In this document: piece after piece, positions 35,568 through 43,781 of the stretch
Layout: every line of letters starts with the position of its first letter
Position numbering within the stretch: the stretch's first letter is position 1
Source: DATMRF01 sp035566435
Lineage (GTDB): Bacteria; Verrucomicrobiota; Verrucomicrobiia; Limisphaerales; UBA8199
Reading direction: 5' to 3'
Length of the DNA: 64,000 nt
Assembly: GCA_035566435.1 (NCBI GenBank)
Contig: DATMRF010000044.1
Location: forward strand, 1 to 64,000
Position numbers and translations under genes: made by a program
The notes under the pieces: generated by a model
Told to the model about the DNA's origin: nothing
Seen by the model: only the letters and a program-made list of their open reading frames with translations
Databases searched by the model: none

Positions 35568-37886
35568 TCAGCCTCGCTGCCACGACAGCCAGCGCCCCAT
35601 CCACTTCTTCACCGTCGGGGTGAGCCGGGTCCGATTGTAGGCATCGCCGCACTGGCGGAGCGCTTCCGTCTGTGTCGGGTACGGATGAATCACGGAAGCC
35701 AATTTGCCCAGACCGATGTGAGCCGCCATCGCCACACTGATTTCGCTAATCATCTCCCCGGCATGCCGCGCCACGATGGTTGCTCCAAGGATTTCATCGT
35801 CCCCTTTCCTGACGTGGAATTTCACAAAACCCTCTTCCTCACCGTCCAGAACAGCGCGGTCCACGTCTTTGAACTCGCGCGCGTAGGTATCCACTTCCAC
35901 GCCGCGCTCGCGGGCGTCACGTTCGTAGAGACCAACGTGGGCAATTTCCGGGTCGGTGTAAGTGCACCAGGGCATCGTGAGGGCACTGACTTTCTTCCGG
36001 CCCAGGAAGAGGGCATTCTGAATGACGATGCGGGCGGTGAAATCGGCGGCATGGGTAAATTTCCAGGCCATGCAAACATCCCCGGCAGCGTAAATGCGCG
36101 GATTGGTGGTTTGCAAGCAATCGTTCACCAGGACGCCTTTGCGCAGATCATATTGGACACCCACACTCTCAAGATTGAGTCCCTCGACGTTCGGCGCACG
36201 GCCGGCTCCAGCCAGAATCTCATCCACAGCGAGCCTCTCCTCTTTTCCCTGCGCTTCATAGCAGATAACTTTCGCGCCGCCATTTCGCTCGACGCGAGTG
36301 ATCTTCGCGTTGAGGTGCAGCGCCACCCCCTCACGAACGAAGGCCTTCTGCACGAGTGCGGCGGCATCCATGTCCTCACGGTCGAGCAAGTGCGCGTTCC
36401 TGTGCAGCAGGCTGATCTGGGAACCCATCCGCTGGAAGGCCTGAGCCAACTCGCAACCAATGGGTCCACCCCCGATGATCGCCAGCCTGGTCGGACATTG
36501 AGTAAGATTGAACACCGTTTCGTTGGTCAGGTAGCCAGCCTCAGTCAGTCCGGGGATCGGCGGGTCCGTGGCACGCGCGCCCGTCGCGATGACCGCCGTT
36601 TTGAACCGCACCGTCTGTCCCGCAACTTGAATTGTGTCGGGACCGGCGAACCGGGCCTCGCCGAGGAACACATCCACGCCAAGCTTTGTAAAGCGCTGGG
36701 CTGAATCAGTAGGACTGAGGTCGGCGCGCAACTTGCGCATCCGTTCCATGACGGCCGGAAAATCTGCCTTGGCCGCCGCATTGACCCGCACACCGAAACG
36801 GCCGGCCTCGTTCGCATCAAAAAGGGCGCGCGAGGAGCGAATGACCGCTTTGGAAGGAACGCAGCCCACATTGAGACAGTCCCCGCCCAGAAGATGTTTC
36901 TCAACCAGCGCAACCTTCGCCCCAAGTCCCGCCGCCCCAGCGGCCGTTACCAACCCAGCCGTCCCTGCGCCGATGACGACGAGATTGTAGCGGGGCGCAG
37001 GAGCGGGATTCTGCCAACCCGGGGGATGAACATGAGACAGGAGTCGCGCATTGTGCGCGTCAGCCGGCCTGACCAGGACAGGTTCCGACGGCGCGCTCAT
37101 AATCCCTTTGGGGTTTTGCACAGTCTCGTCGGTTCCGATCCTCTTGGCCAATGCCTTTCTCGCCAGACGTGTAACGAATACGGTCACGGTGACCGCGGCC
37201 AGCAGGCCGACGCCGTAAAGAATCCACTCGCCGGTCGTACGCTGGCGATGGCCGGCGCCGACATTTACCAGCGAGCCGAAATAGACATACATCACGGTGC
37301 CCGGCATCATGCCAATCCAGGAAGCCAGCACATAGTGACTCAACTTAACCCGTGTCAGGCTAAACGCATAGTTGAGCAGAGTGAACGGAAAGACCGGCAC
37401 GAGGCGCGTCAAAAGCACGATCTTCCACCCCTCATCGGCGACGGCCCGGTCAATGGCAGCGAACTTGTCGTTCTTTTCGATCTTCCGGGCGATGGCATCG
37501 CGCGCCAGATAGCGGCCCACCAGGAACGCTGCCGTGGCACCCAGTGTGGCGCTAATGGAAACACAGGCTGACCCAAGGGCCACGCCGAACACGGCGCCAG
37601 CCCCAAGCGTGAGCACCGAGCCGGGAATGAACAACACCGTCGCCACAACATAGAGGCCGACGAAGATCACCGGCCCCCACGGTCCAAGCTTGCCAATCCA
37701 ATCAAGCGCCGCCTTCAATAGGTCCTGGACATGAAAATATTTCAACGCCAGCACAAGGGCCACAGCGGCCGTTGCGTACAGAACCCACTTCCAGCGGGAG
37801 CTCATGCCGGAAGCGGCTGGCTGTGACTGCGCAAGGGCGCCGGTTTGGGGCTGGGTCTCCACAGAATGGGAACTTTTGGATAACAT
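35568..37886 (-). CDS. VTT (TVP38/DedA-like) membrane domain fused to mercuric-reductase-like flavoprotein
   Basis: A 772-residue fusion. Residues about 30-250 are a TVP38/VTT membrane domain (VLFIPGSVLTLGAGAVFGV, RLVPVFPFTLLNYAFSLT, SWIGMMPGTVMYVYFGS). From about 300 a pyridine nucleotide-disulfide oxidoreductase follows: FAD motif VVIGAGTAGLVTAAGAAGLGAK, redox cysteines Cys337 and Cys342 in GGDCLNVGCVPSKA, NAD motif AIIGGGPIGCELAQAF, and a C-terminal HPYPTQTEALRQCGDAYNR dimer region. No N-terminal HMA and no C-terminal CC pair of MerA are seen, so mercury reduction is not supported. The start at 37886 is the ATG before the VTT domain. Context is arsenosugar genes. Confidence 0.88.
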   Translation of the reverse strand: MLSKSSHSVETQPQTGALAQSQPAASGMSSRWKWVLYATAAVALVLALKYFHVQDLLKAALDWIGKLGPWGPVIFVGLYVVATVLFIPGSVLTLGAGAVFGVALGSACVSISATLGATAAFLVGRYLARDAIARKIEKNDKFAAIDRAVADEGWKIVLLTRLVPVFPFTLLNYAFSLTRVKLSHYVLASWIGMMPGTVMYVYFGSLVNVGAGHRQRTTGEWILYGVGLLAAVTVTVFVTRLARKALAKRIGTDETVQNPKGIMSAPSEPVLVRPADAHNARLLSHVHPPGWQNPAPAPRYNLVVIGAGTAGLVTAAGAAGLGAKVALVEKHLLGGDCLNVGCVPSKAVIRSSRALFDANEAGRFGVRVNAAAKADFPAVMERMRKLRADLSPTDSAQRFTKLGVDVFLGEARFAGPDTIQVAGQTVRFKTAVIATGARATDPPIPGLTEAGYLTNETVFNLTQCPTRLAIIGGGPIGCELAQAFQRMGSQISLLHRNAHLLDREDMDAAALVQKAFVREGVALHLNAKITRVERNGGAKVICYEAQGKEERLAVDEILAGAGRAPNVEGLNLESVGVQYDLRKGVLVNDCLQTTNPRIYAAGDVCMAWKFTHAADFTARIVIQNALFLGRKKVSALTMPWCTYTDPEIAHVGLYERDARERGVEVDTYAREFKDVDRAVLDGEEEGFVKFHVRKGDDEILGATIVARHAGEMISEISVAMAAHIGLGKLASVIHPYPTQTEALRQCGDAYNRTRLTPTVKKWMGRWLSWQRG

Positions 37887-37939
37887 GCGTTCCTGAAAAG
37901 ATGTGAATCCAGGAGGCTTTCTCCTCTCGTGCCTGACGG

Positions 37940-38380
37940 TTAGGGATGCTTCCCTATAATCAGCCTTGCGGCCAAGGCGGTAACGACCCCGAACGGCAGA
38001 TTCACCAGCAGCAAATAGAGCGTGAACTTGGGCCCGCCCATCTGAAGGCCGAAATACCCCGCGCCGGCCATCGGCAGGAAGAATAGAAACAAAGCCAGCA
38101 CCGGCGCCAGGAAGTACAAAAGACCGAAGAGGTACAGCCGCGTCCAGGCAATCCCTATCAAGAGCCCGAACGGGATACCCCACAGGCCGCCCCAGAAGAG
38201 CGGTTTGTATATATCCGGGGACTTTAAAGAGACCGGGGCCTTTACCCCGAGTGCCGGGCTAAAGCCCGACGCAAAGAGGAGGTGGCTGAAAAGGACCACA
38301 GCCAGGGCACCTACCACTCCCGCCGCAAAGCAGATGGCCACCCGCTGTACCAATGTCAGACTACTTTCCATCGCGTTCAT
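37940..38380 (-). CDS. Small membrane protein of unknown function
   Basis: A 146-residue protein with four hydrophobic stretches (about 12-38, 60-80, 85-108 and 118-140), including FGLLYFLAPVLALFLFFLPMAGAGYFGLQMG. Between the first two helices lies LGVKAPVSLKSPDIYK, encoded by palindromic sequence (38222-38273). No family recognised. It is followed, 53 bp later, by the VTT-reductase gene and preceded by an alpha/beta hydrolase gene, all on the minus strand. Confidence 0.65.
   Translation of the reverse strand: MNAMESSLTLVQRVAICFAAGVVGALAVVLFSHLLFASGFSPALGVKAPVSLKSPDIYKPLFWGGLWGIPFGLLIGIAWTRLYLFGLLYFLAPVLALFLFFLPMAGAGYFGLQMGGPKFTLYLLLVNLPFGVVTALAARLIIGKHP
38213..38276. repeat. In-frame palindromic element inside a membrane-protein gene
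   Basis: Two hairpin-forming stretches, GGGGCCTTTACCCC (38236-38249) and CGGGCTAAAGCCCG (38256-38269), with a neighbouring GGGGACTTTAAAG stretch, lie within the coding frame of the gene at 37940-38380. They resemble the REP-like modules at the left end of the window in design (short perfect palindromes around AA or TTT). The frame stays open, adding about 17 residues to a loop. Confidence 0.6.
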
Positions 38381-38452
38381 ATTTTCTCCATCATTTCTAT
38401 ATTTGTTTACCTTTCAATCTTCGTTGGAAGGCGTAGCCGATCCGGACGCGGA

Positions 38453-39172
38453 TTACGCTACCGCGAGTGATTCTTGAACGACGTTTACGGCGGTACGGAT
38501 CACGTCGAGCACGAGCCTCGGGTTGGAGAGCATGGGGACGTGGCTGCTATCCACCTCGTAGGTGGTGGCGCCCATACGCTTCGCCACGAAGCGTTGCAGC
38601 TCGGGTTGCACGGTGCGGTCACTCGTGGCCACGATGTACCAGCTCGGTTTCGACCTCCAGGCGGTGCCATCAAGCTTCTGGTTGAACAGGTCCGCGGCCG
38701 GCGCGAAGTGGGTAGCCCAGACGACCTTCTGCTCCTGCTCGGACAGGTCTCCTGCGAAGCACTCGACGCCTTCCGGGAGCATCCAGACGCGCCCGTCCCC
38801 GACTTCGATGTGGGAGAAAACGTCTGTGGTGGAGAACTGGCTTAGCTGGCCCTGCGACGTCTCGCCGGCGTCCGGGGCGAGGGCGGCGATGTAGACAAGT
38901 CCGGCAACACGGTCATCTGTGCCCGCGGCTGTGATGACGGTTCCGCCGTAGGAGTGACCGACGAGGATGGCGGGACTGCTGACCCGCCCCAGCGTGCGTT
39001 TTACAGTGGCGACGTCGCCTTCGAGCGTGTCGAGACCGTATTGGGCGGCCATCACCTCGTGCCCCTCCGCCTGAAGCGTGGGGATCACCTTGTTAAAACA
39101 CGAGCCGTCGGCCCAGATCCCGTGGCAGAACACGATGCTCGGTTTGATTTCGATTTGGTTTCCAGTTTTCAT
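38453..39172 (-). CDS. Alpha/beta hydrolase
   Basis: A 239-residue alpha/beta-fold hydrolase without signal peptide. The nucleophile elbow is GHSYGG (about residue 75), an oxyanion-type HGIWADG loop lies at about 17-23, and the catalytic histidine is in DSSHVPMLSNP. The nearest known relatives are salicylate-esterase/EstC-like hydrolases of the plant MES type found in bacteria; substrate is unknown. It follows the AIF-like reductase gene by 88 bp. Confidence 0.85.
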   Translation of the reverse strand: MKTGNQIEIKPSIVFCHGIWADGSCFNKVIPTLQAEGHEVMAAQYGLDTLEGDVATVKRTLGRVSSPAILVGHSYGGTVITAAGTDDRVAGLVYIAALAPDAGETSQGQLSQFSTTDVFSHIEVGDGRVWMLPEGVECFAGDLSEQEQKVVWATHFAPAADLFNQKLDGTAWRSKPSWYIVATSDRTVQPELQRFVAKRMGATTYEVDSSHVPMLSNPRLVLDVIRTAVNVVQESLAVA

Positions 39173-39260
39173 ATTCTTGTTTGGTTTATTTGAGGTTTTC
39201 GTTTTTGCAGAAGTTGTTTTACGGCTTGTGGCTAATCTCTATTTCCGTTGAAAGGGGGTT

Positions 39261-40445
39261 TCAGGCAACGTTCGCGAATCGTTGTTTGAGATCTTCAAGA
39301 CGGAACGGTTTTTTCGCGGCGATCAATTCCCGCGCGGCATCCACTTTTCCCCACACGTTCCACAGTAGCACGCCTCGCACTCGACCCTCCTGCTGGTAAT
39401 AAAGCACCCCTTCATGGTACCGGTCCTTCCAGTCGGCGGTGACCTGTAACCTCGCGTCCAACTCCCCAACCGCCTCATATCCGAGCTCAAAAAGGTCGGA
39501 GTAGAAAGAGGGCAAGTGGTGGTATGGCTCGGCTTTCCCCGCCATATTCCTTCCCGCCAACCGCCCCATGGTGTTAGCGTTGTCTTCGTGCTCCACGCGA
39601 AGGCGTTTCCCCAACGAGGGATTATAAAAGGCGGCGACATCGCCGGCTGCGAGGACGTCTGGCCGGCTCGTGCGGAGGAATTCGTCCACGACGATGCCGT
39701 TTTCGAGGGACAGCCCCGCCATTTGGGCCAGTTCCACGTTGGGAGTGATGCCCAGGCCGGCGACGACACCATCGACGGCTATTTCGCGTCCGGATTGAGT
39801 TCGCACCACAAAGCGGTCCCCGCGCGGCTCGACGCCGGAGACCGTCTCGCCAGCCAACAACTCGATCCCTTTTTGCCGGAAATAGTCGTTGAGGAAACGG
39901 GACAAATCATCCGGGAACACCCTGTCGCAAATGGCCCGGCCAGGGAAAACCATAACGACCTCCTTTTGGGTCATGGCCAGGGCGGCGGCAATCTCCGAGC
40001 CGATGAAGCCGGCCCCAATAACGACGAATCGCCGGCCTTTCTCGGTCAGCGCGCGCAGCCACCGGTAATCAGCCAGGTTTCGGAAATAGATGATCGAGCC
40101 CTCGCCGAAAGGCAGGCGGCGGGGGCTGCCGCCGGTGGCCAGAAGGAGTTTGTCATAGGTGTAAGCGTCGTGCCGATCGTCAACGATGGAGTGGCGCTCG
40201 ACGTCAATGGTTTTTGCCGAGCGACCCAGGTAGAGGTCAAGCATCGGACCCTCGGTGTGACGCCAAACGGTGTCGAGGGATTTGCCTTTCCAAACGGATT
40301 TTGAGAGGGGAGGACGATCGTAAGGCGGATCGGGCTCAGCGCTGATAAGACCGATGGGGCCATCGGTATCGACCTCACGAATCCCGCGCACGGCGGCATC
40401 GGCGGTCATGCCGCCGCCGACGATAAGGTATTTGTAATGTTTCAT
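39261..40445 (-). CDS. AIF-like NAD(P)/FAD-dependent oxidoreductase
   Basis: A 394-residue flavoprotein of the ferredoxin/rubredoxin-reductase or apoptosis-inducing-factor type. FAD motif KYLIVGGGMTADAAVRGIRE (residues 4-24), PPYDRPPLSKSVWKG, the NAD motif FVVIGAGFIGSEIAAALA and the FAD C-terminal motif VLAAGDVAAFYNP are present. The last 110 residues are the reductase C-terminal domain. The partner is unknown; a ferredoxin is not seen. Follows the alcohol dehydrogenase gene by 92 bp. Confidence 0.88.
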   Translation of the reverse strand: MKHYKYLIVGGGMTADAAVRGIREVDTDGPIGLISAEPDPPYDRPPLSKSVWKGKSLDTVWRHTEGPMLDLYLGRSAKTIDVERHSIVDDRHDAYTYDKLLLATGGSPRRLPFGEGSIIYFRNLADYRWLRALTEKGRRFVVIGAGFIGSEIAAALAMTQKEVVMVFPGRAICDRVFPDDLSRFLNDYFRQKGIELLAGETVSGVEPRGDRFVVRTQSGREIAVDGVVAGLGITPNVELAQMAGLSLENGIVVDEFLRTSRPDVLAAGDVAAFYNPSLGKRLRVEHEDNANTMGRLAGRNMAGKAEPYHHLPSFYSDLFELGYEAVGELDARLQVTADWKDRYHEGVLYYQQEGRVRGVLLWNVWGKVDAARELIAAKKPFRLEDLKQRFANVA

Positions 40446-40480
40446 GGTCGTCCGTCCCCCGGTTCACACAACATCGTGTT

Positions 40481-40537
40481 CTATTTGTTAAAATCACTCG
40501 CGAGCACGATGGGATAGCCAGCTTTGCCAACGGGGAT
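40481..40537 (-). pseudogene. Remnant of the C-terminal tail of a second alcohol dehydrogenase
   Basis: Directly after the stop of the alcohol dehydrogenase (TGA at 40538-40540) the same frame continues with IPVGKAGYPIVLASDFNK and a TAG stop at 40481-40483. This matches the end of the intact gene, GKARYRVVLINDFAK, at 9 of 15 positions. It looks like the leftover end of a paralogous alcohol dehydrogenase gene after recombination or deletion; the rest is missing. Too short to function. Confidence 0.6.
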
Positions 40538-41617
40538 TCACGCAGGGGTGAGCGCGGGCTTGGACTGTTCCTCAGGGCGCGACGCGGCCGCACTGCGGGA
40601 TTTGGCAAAGTCGTTGATGAGCACGACGCGATAGCGAGCTTTGCCGGAGCGCAGATGTTCCAACGCATCGTTCACCTTTGACATAGGAAAAGACTCTACG
40701 ACGGGAGCGATTGAGTGACGGGCGCTGAATGCCAGCATGTGGTCAATTGCCGTGGGACTTCCCGTAGGCGAGCCGGACACGGACTTCTGGCCCAGGATTA
40801 AACTGAATGCGGGCACTTCGAATGGTTTGAGGACGGCTCCTACATTATGGAAAGTGCCTTTGGGAGCGAGGGTATCGAGGAAACCCGGAATATCCGAAGG
40901 CGCGTTGATGGTGGAAATGATGAGGTCAAGACTTCGGGAGAGCTTTTTAAGCACACCGTCCTGCCTGGTGTTGTGCACGTAGTGAGCACCCAGTTTTCGC
41001 GCTTCCCCCTCCTTGCTGTCACTGGTGGTGAAGGCATGCACCTCGCAGCCCCATTTGTTGGCGAATTGGAGGGCCATGTGTCCCAATCCACCGATGCCAA
41101 TGATTCCCACACGGGCAGTCGGGGGCAGATCGTGAATCAGGAGAGGCGAAAAGACGGTGATGCCGCCGCACAGGAGCGGCCCCACCTTTGCCAGGTCCAG
41201 GGCATCCGGCAAAGGGCGAACCCATGTCCACTGAGCGCGAACGCGATCCGCAAAGCCGCCGTGGCGTCCGACGATGGTTCCCTGGCTAGTGGCGCAAAGG
41301 TGTTGCTCCCCGGAAAGGCATTCGTGGCATGCGAGACAGCTATGAGAGAACCAGCCGAGGCCGACGCGCTGTCCGATCTTGAGTCCCTTAGCCCCTTCAC
41401 CCAGTGCGACAACGGTCCCGGCGACCTCATGTCCGGGCACGAACGGGTATTGGGACATGCCCCATTCGTTGTCGAGCATCGACAGGTCGGAGTGACAAAC
41501 GCCGCAATGTGAGACCTTGATCTCGACTTCTTCAGGACCAATTTGCCCGGGATCGAAGCTGAAAGGTTGAAGCGAGCCGTGAGCAGTCGTGGCGGCGTAG
41601 GCATTGAAGGTTGTCAT
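40538..41617 (-). CDS. Zinc-dependent NAD(P) alcohol/aldehyde dehydrogenase (YahK/CAD-like)
   Basis: A 359-residue medium-chain dehydrogenase reducing aldehydes or oxidising alcohols. Catalytic zinc residues are in HCGVCHSDL and FVPGHEVAG; structural zinc cysteines lie in CLACHECLSGEQHLC. The cofactor motif VGIIGIGGLGHMALQFANKWG is near residue 175 and the signature TSDSKEGEARKLGAHYV suggests NADP use. The C-terminal GKARYRVVLINDF motif is typical of the YahK group, followed here by an extra 20-residue tail rich in Ala, Ser and Pro that is not usual. Preceded by RidA by 65 bp. Confidence 0.9.
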   Translation of the reverse strand: MTTFNAYAATTAHGSLQPFSFDPGQIGPEEVEIKVSHCGVCHSDLSMLDNEWGMSQYPFVPGHEVAGTVVALGEGAKGLKIGQRVGLGWFSHSCLACHECLSGEQHLCATSQGTIVGRHGGFADRVRAQWTWVRPLPDALDLAKVGPLLCGGITVFSPLLIHDLPPTARVGIIGIGGLGHMALQFANKWGCEVHAFTTSDSKEGEARKLGAHYVHNTRQDGVLKKLSRSLDLIISTINAPSDIPGFLDTLAPKGTFHNVGAVLKPFEVPAFSLILGQKSVSGSPTGSPTAIDHMLAFSARHSIAPVVESFPMSKVNDALEHLRSGKARYRVVLINDFAKSRSAAASRPEEQSKPALTPA

Positions 41618-41682
41618 ATTATCCTATTGGTTGATGGTTAAACGTGCCTTGTTTGCTGAACGAGTTGGATTCCTTCCCTTGG

Positions 41683-42183
41683 TTAGCGTAACGGTTCGAT
41701 TTCAAAAATGGTGTCAACGATCACCGGCGCGCCCACCGGCAGGCTTTGCACGCCATAGACCAGCCGAACGTGGCCGGCCTCCGGGCCGAAGATTTGGACA
41801 AACAGCTCGGACGCTCCGTCTGCCACGGTCGCGTGCTCGGCGAACTGCTCGGTCGTCGCCATCAGGACCGTCAACTTGACGAGCTTTTTGAGCCGCTCCA
41901 GGCTGCCGAGGTGTTGCTTCGCCGCTGCGAGCGCGTTGAGCGAAGCGAGGCGCGCGGCTTCCTGGCCTTCCTTGACCGAAAGGTTGTCGCCCAGGCGGCC
42001 GGCAATCGCGAGCTTTCGATTCACTACCGGGAGCGTTCCGCTCAGGAAGAGCAGATTTCCCGCTTCCGAAGACTCGACGTAGGCCCCCAAAGGTGTCGGA
42101 GGCGCAGGCAGCACGATTCCGAGCTCGCTAAGGCGCGAACTCGGACTGCCGATAACCGATCGACTACCACTTGGCGCCGGCAT
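41683..42183 (-). CDS. RidA/YjgF-family protein
   Basis: A 166-residue member of the RidA/YjgF group (imine/enamine deaminase-like). The family core is recognised in NLLFLSGTLPVVN (about 50) and VKLTVLMATTEQFAEHATVADGASELF plus ARVRLVYGVQSLPVGAPVIVDTIFEIEP-like end. The ATG at 42183 is chosen because GGAGGAG lies just upstream. The Arg normally needed for imine hydrolysis (R105-like) corresponds to the HVRLVYG segment. It overlaps the end of the SDR gene by 20 bp. Confidence 0.85.
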   Translation of the reverse strand: MPAPSGSRSVIGSPSSRLSELGIVLPAPPTPLGAYVESSEAGNLLFLSGTLPVVNRKLAIAGRLGDNLSVKEGQEAARLASLNALAAAKQHLGSLERLKKLVKLTVLMATTEQFAEHATVADGASELFVQIFGPEAGHVRLVYGVQSLPVGAPVIVDTIFEIEPLR

Positions 42184-42901
42184 GGGCTCCTCCATCAATT
42201 CGAATATTTTCGCCGTTCACCATGGGCGCCGATTGTAAATACAACAGCGCGTCCACAATTTCGGAGACCTGAACCAAGCGCGGGATCGGGTGCAGTTTTT
42301 TCAGGAGCTCGTGGTCGTCGTTCGCGTGCAACGGCGTGTCAACGACACCGGGCGAGATCGTATTCACGCGGATCCCGTCTGCCACGTATTCCATCGCCAA
42401 AGCGCGGCTGAACGCGGGAATGGTAGACTTGGTGAGCACGGGCAGCGAGATTGGCGCGCCGGCCAAGGGTTGATCGGTCAAAGTCGTTGAAATGCTGACG
42501 ATGTGGCCAGACTTTTGTTTGCGCATTTGTGCCACCGCCTGCTGCGTTACGAAGAAATATCCGGCGACATTGGTGCCGATCATCGTTTCAAAATCCTCCG
42601 GCGTATATTCGGTGAACGGTTTCGGAATGTAGATGCCGGCGTTGTTGACGAGAAGATCGAGGCGGCCAAAGCGCTGCACCGCCGTTTCAACGACTTTTAT
42701 GGCGGTTAGTTTCTTGCCGATGTCACCGTCCACCAGGGCAAGGTCGGCTGAGGGCTTTAAGTCCGTTGATTTGCTGATCGTGCGAGAGTTTGCGACGACA
42801 CGGTAGCCATGTTGCAGAAGCGCTAGAGTTATGGCCAGTCCCATGCCGCTGGAAGCGCCAGTGACAATGGCCACTGGCTTTTCGTGTGCCTTCGCACTCA
42901 T
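42164..42901 (-). CDS. SDR-family oxidoreductase
   Basis: A 245-residue short-chain dehydrogenase. It begins MSAKAHEKPVAIVTGASSGMGLAITLAL, with the cofactor motif TGASSGMG near residue 17, NNAGIY near 80 and a catalytic serine and lysine in SISTTLTD and SLPVLTKSTIPAFSR. The expected YxxxK tyrosine is replaced in PVLTKS, so the usual Tyr is not visible (L at that position), which could reduce or alter activity. Start at 42901, before which the frame extends into the ohr gene. 94 bp after ohr. Confidence 0.82.
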   Translation of the reverse strand: MSAKAHEKPVAIVTGASSGMGLAITLALLQHGYRVVANSRTISKSTDLKPSADLALVDGDIGKKLTAIKVVETAVQRFGRLDLLVNNAGIYIPKPFTEYTPEDFETMIGTNVAGYFFVTQQAVAQMRKQKSGHIVSISTTLTDQPLAGAPISLPVLTKSTIPAFSRALAMEYVADGIRVNTISPGVVDTPLHANDDHELLKKLHPIPRLVQVSEIVDALLYLQSAPMVNGENIRIDGGAHAGAKW

Positions 42902-42995
42902 ATCTTTGGTTCCCCTGCGCCTGTGTTTGTTATGCGGAGTTTCGAATCGAAGTGGCCTGCCCGATGGACACGGGCAGGCCGGAACGGCGAGGGGC

Positions 42996-43448
42996 TTAGA
43001 CCAGGTTAATCGCGACGTCGATGTTCCCTCGCGTGGCTTTGGAGTAAGGACACGTTTGGTGCGCGGCATCTACCAGTTCCCGGGCGACGTTTCGTTCCAA
43101 ACCCGGCAGGCTGACATTGAGACGAGCCTGCAGAAAATACCCGTCGTTACCAGCGCAAAGGTCCACTTCGGGGTCGATGGCGGGCTCAGCCGGGAGCTTC
43201 AGTTTCATTTTGGAGGCAACAAACTTTATCGCACTTAGGAAACAGGCCGACCAACCCACGGCAAACAACTGCTCCGGATTGGTGCCGTTACCGGGGGCGC
43301 CAGGAACGGAAAGCTTTACCTCCAGCCGGCCATCAGAAGTACGGGAGGCGCCTCCCTCCCGGCCTCCGGTCGTGTGCGCCTTCGCGGTGTACATCACTTT
43401 CACGGGTTGTGTCATAGTGCTTTCTTCGGACATTTTCGTTGTATTCAT
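42996..43448 (-). CDS. ohr: Organic hydroperoxide resistance protein
   Basis: A 150-residue OsmC/Ohr peroxidase that reduces organic hydroperoxides, using two cysteines. These are GWSACFLSAIK (about Cys70) and HQTCPYSKATRGNI (about Cys136), and the catalytic Arg is expected in the SDGRLEVKLS / N-terminal half. Its N-terminal strands VKVMYTAKAHTTGGREGGASRTSDG are typical. Start at 43448 is the outermost ATG; MTQPV at 43415 is an alternative. No OhrR repressor is seen nearby; the 32-bp element lies 238 bp upstream. Confidence 0.92.
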   Translation of the reverse strand: MNTTKMSEESTMTQPVKVMYTAKAHTTGGREGGASRTSDGRLEVKLSVPGAPGNGTNPEQLFAVGWSACFLSAIKFVASKMKLKLPAEPAIDPEVDLCAGNDGYFLQARLNVSLPGLERNVARELVDAAHQTCPYSKATRGNIDVAINLV

Positions 43449-43781
43449 AATTGAATTCTCTTTGGTTTAATTTTTGCCGATGAGTCGTCTGGACGCGGCT
43501 CGGAGCTCGTCGGAGTTCCGGCTGCTTTCAGGCCGCGAGGTGAGCGCCCTGATCGACCTCGTGAAGATAAATGAGCTTGTGACGTGCATGCGATCTGGTT
43601 CCTGTGTGCTTGAAGGACGGGAGAAAGTCGGCTCTGGCGGCTGAGGGTGCCATTGATCAAGTGGTCGGACTTTTGTGCCGCCAAGGAACTAGGCTCTCCT
43701 AGTCCTTTCGAACGAGGCGAGAGGTCTTGGGTATTCCCACGCCTGCCTGGGCGGAGTTATGGCAGAGAAGCAAGAGTCGGA
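43449..43781. other. Intergenic region upstream of ohr
   Basis: 333 bp between the stop of the NarL-type regulator and the ohr start. It contains the 32-bp element at 43686-43717. No convincing reading frame is seen: a 79-residue frame at 43445-43684 lacks any recognisable motif. It is likely the promoter and leader of the ohr-SDR-RidA operon. Confidence 0.6.
43686..43717. promoter_or_regulatory. 32-bp element, copy 1 (upstream of ohr)
   Basis: The 32 bp align without gaps to 33132-33163, with 24 identical positions. It starts GAACTAGGC and carries CCTAGTCCTTTCGAACGAGG, an imperfect dyad (CTNGTNC / GNACNAG arms). It may bind the NarL-type regulator encoded 65 bp away, or another dimeric regulator. 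It lies 238 bp upstream of the ohr start. Confidence 0.6.

Noticed and set aside
43445..43684. 79-codon minus-strand frame upstream of ohr
   Set aside because: Polar low-complexity peptide with no family; overlaps the ohr promoter region.
43686..43705. ACTAGG/CCTAGT hairpin as a transcription terminator
   Set aside because: No U-tract follows in either direction, and the sequence is shared with 33132-33163 in a promoter region, so an operator is a better reading.
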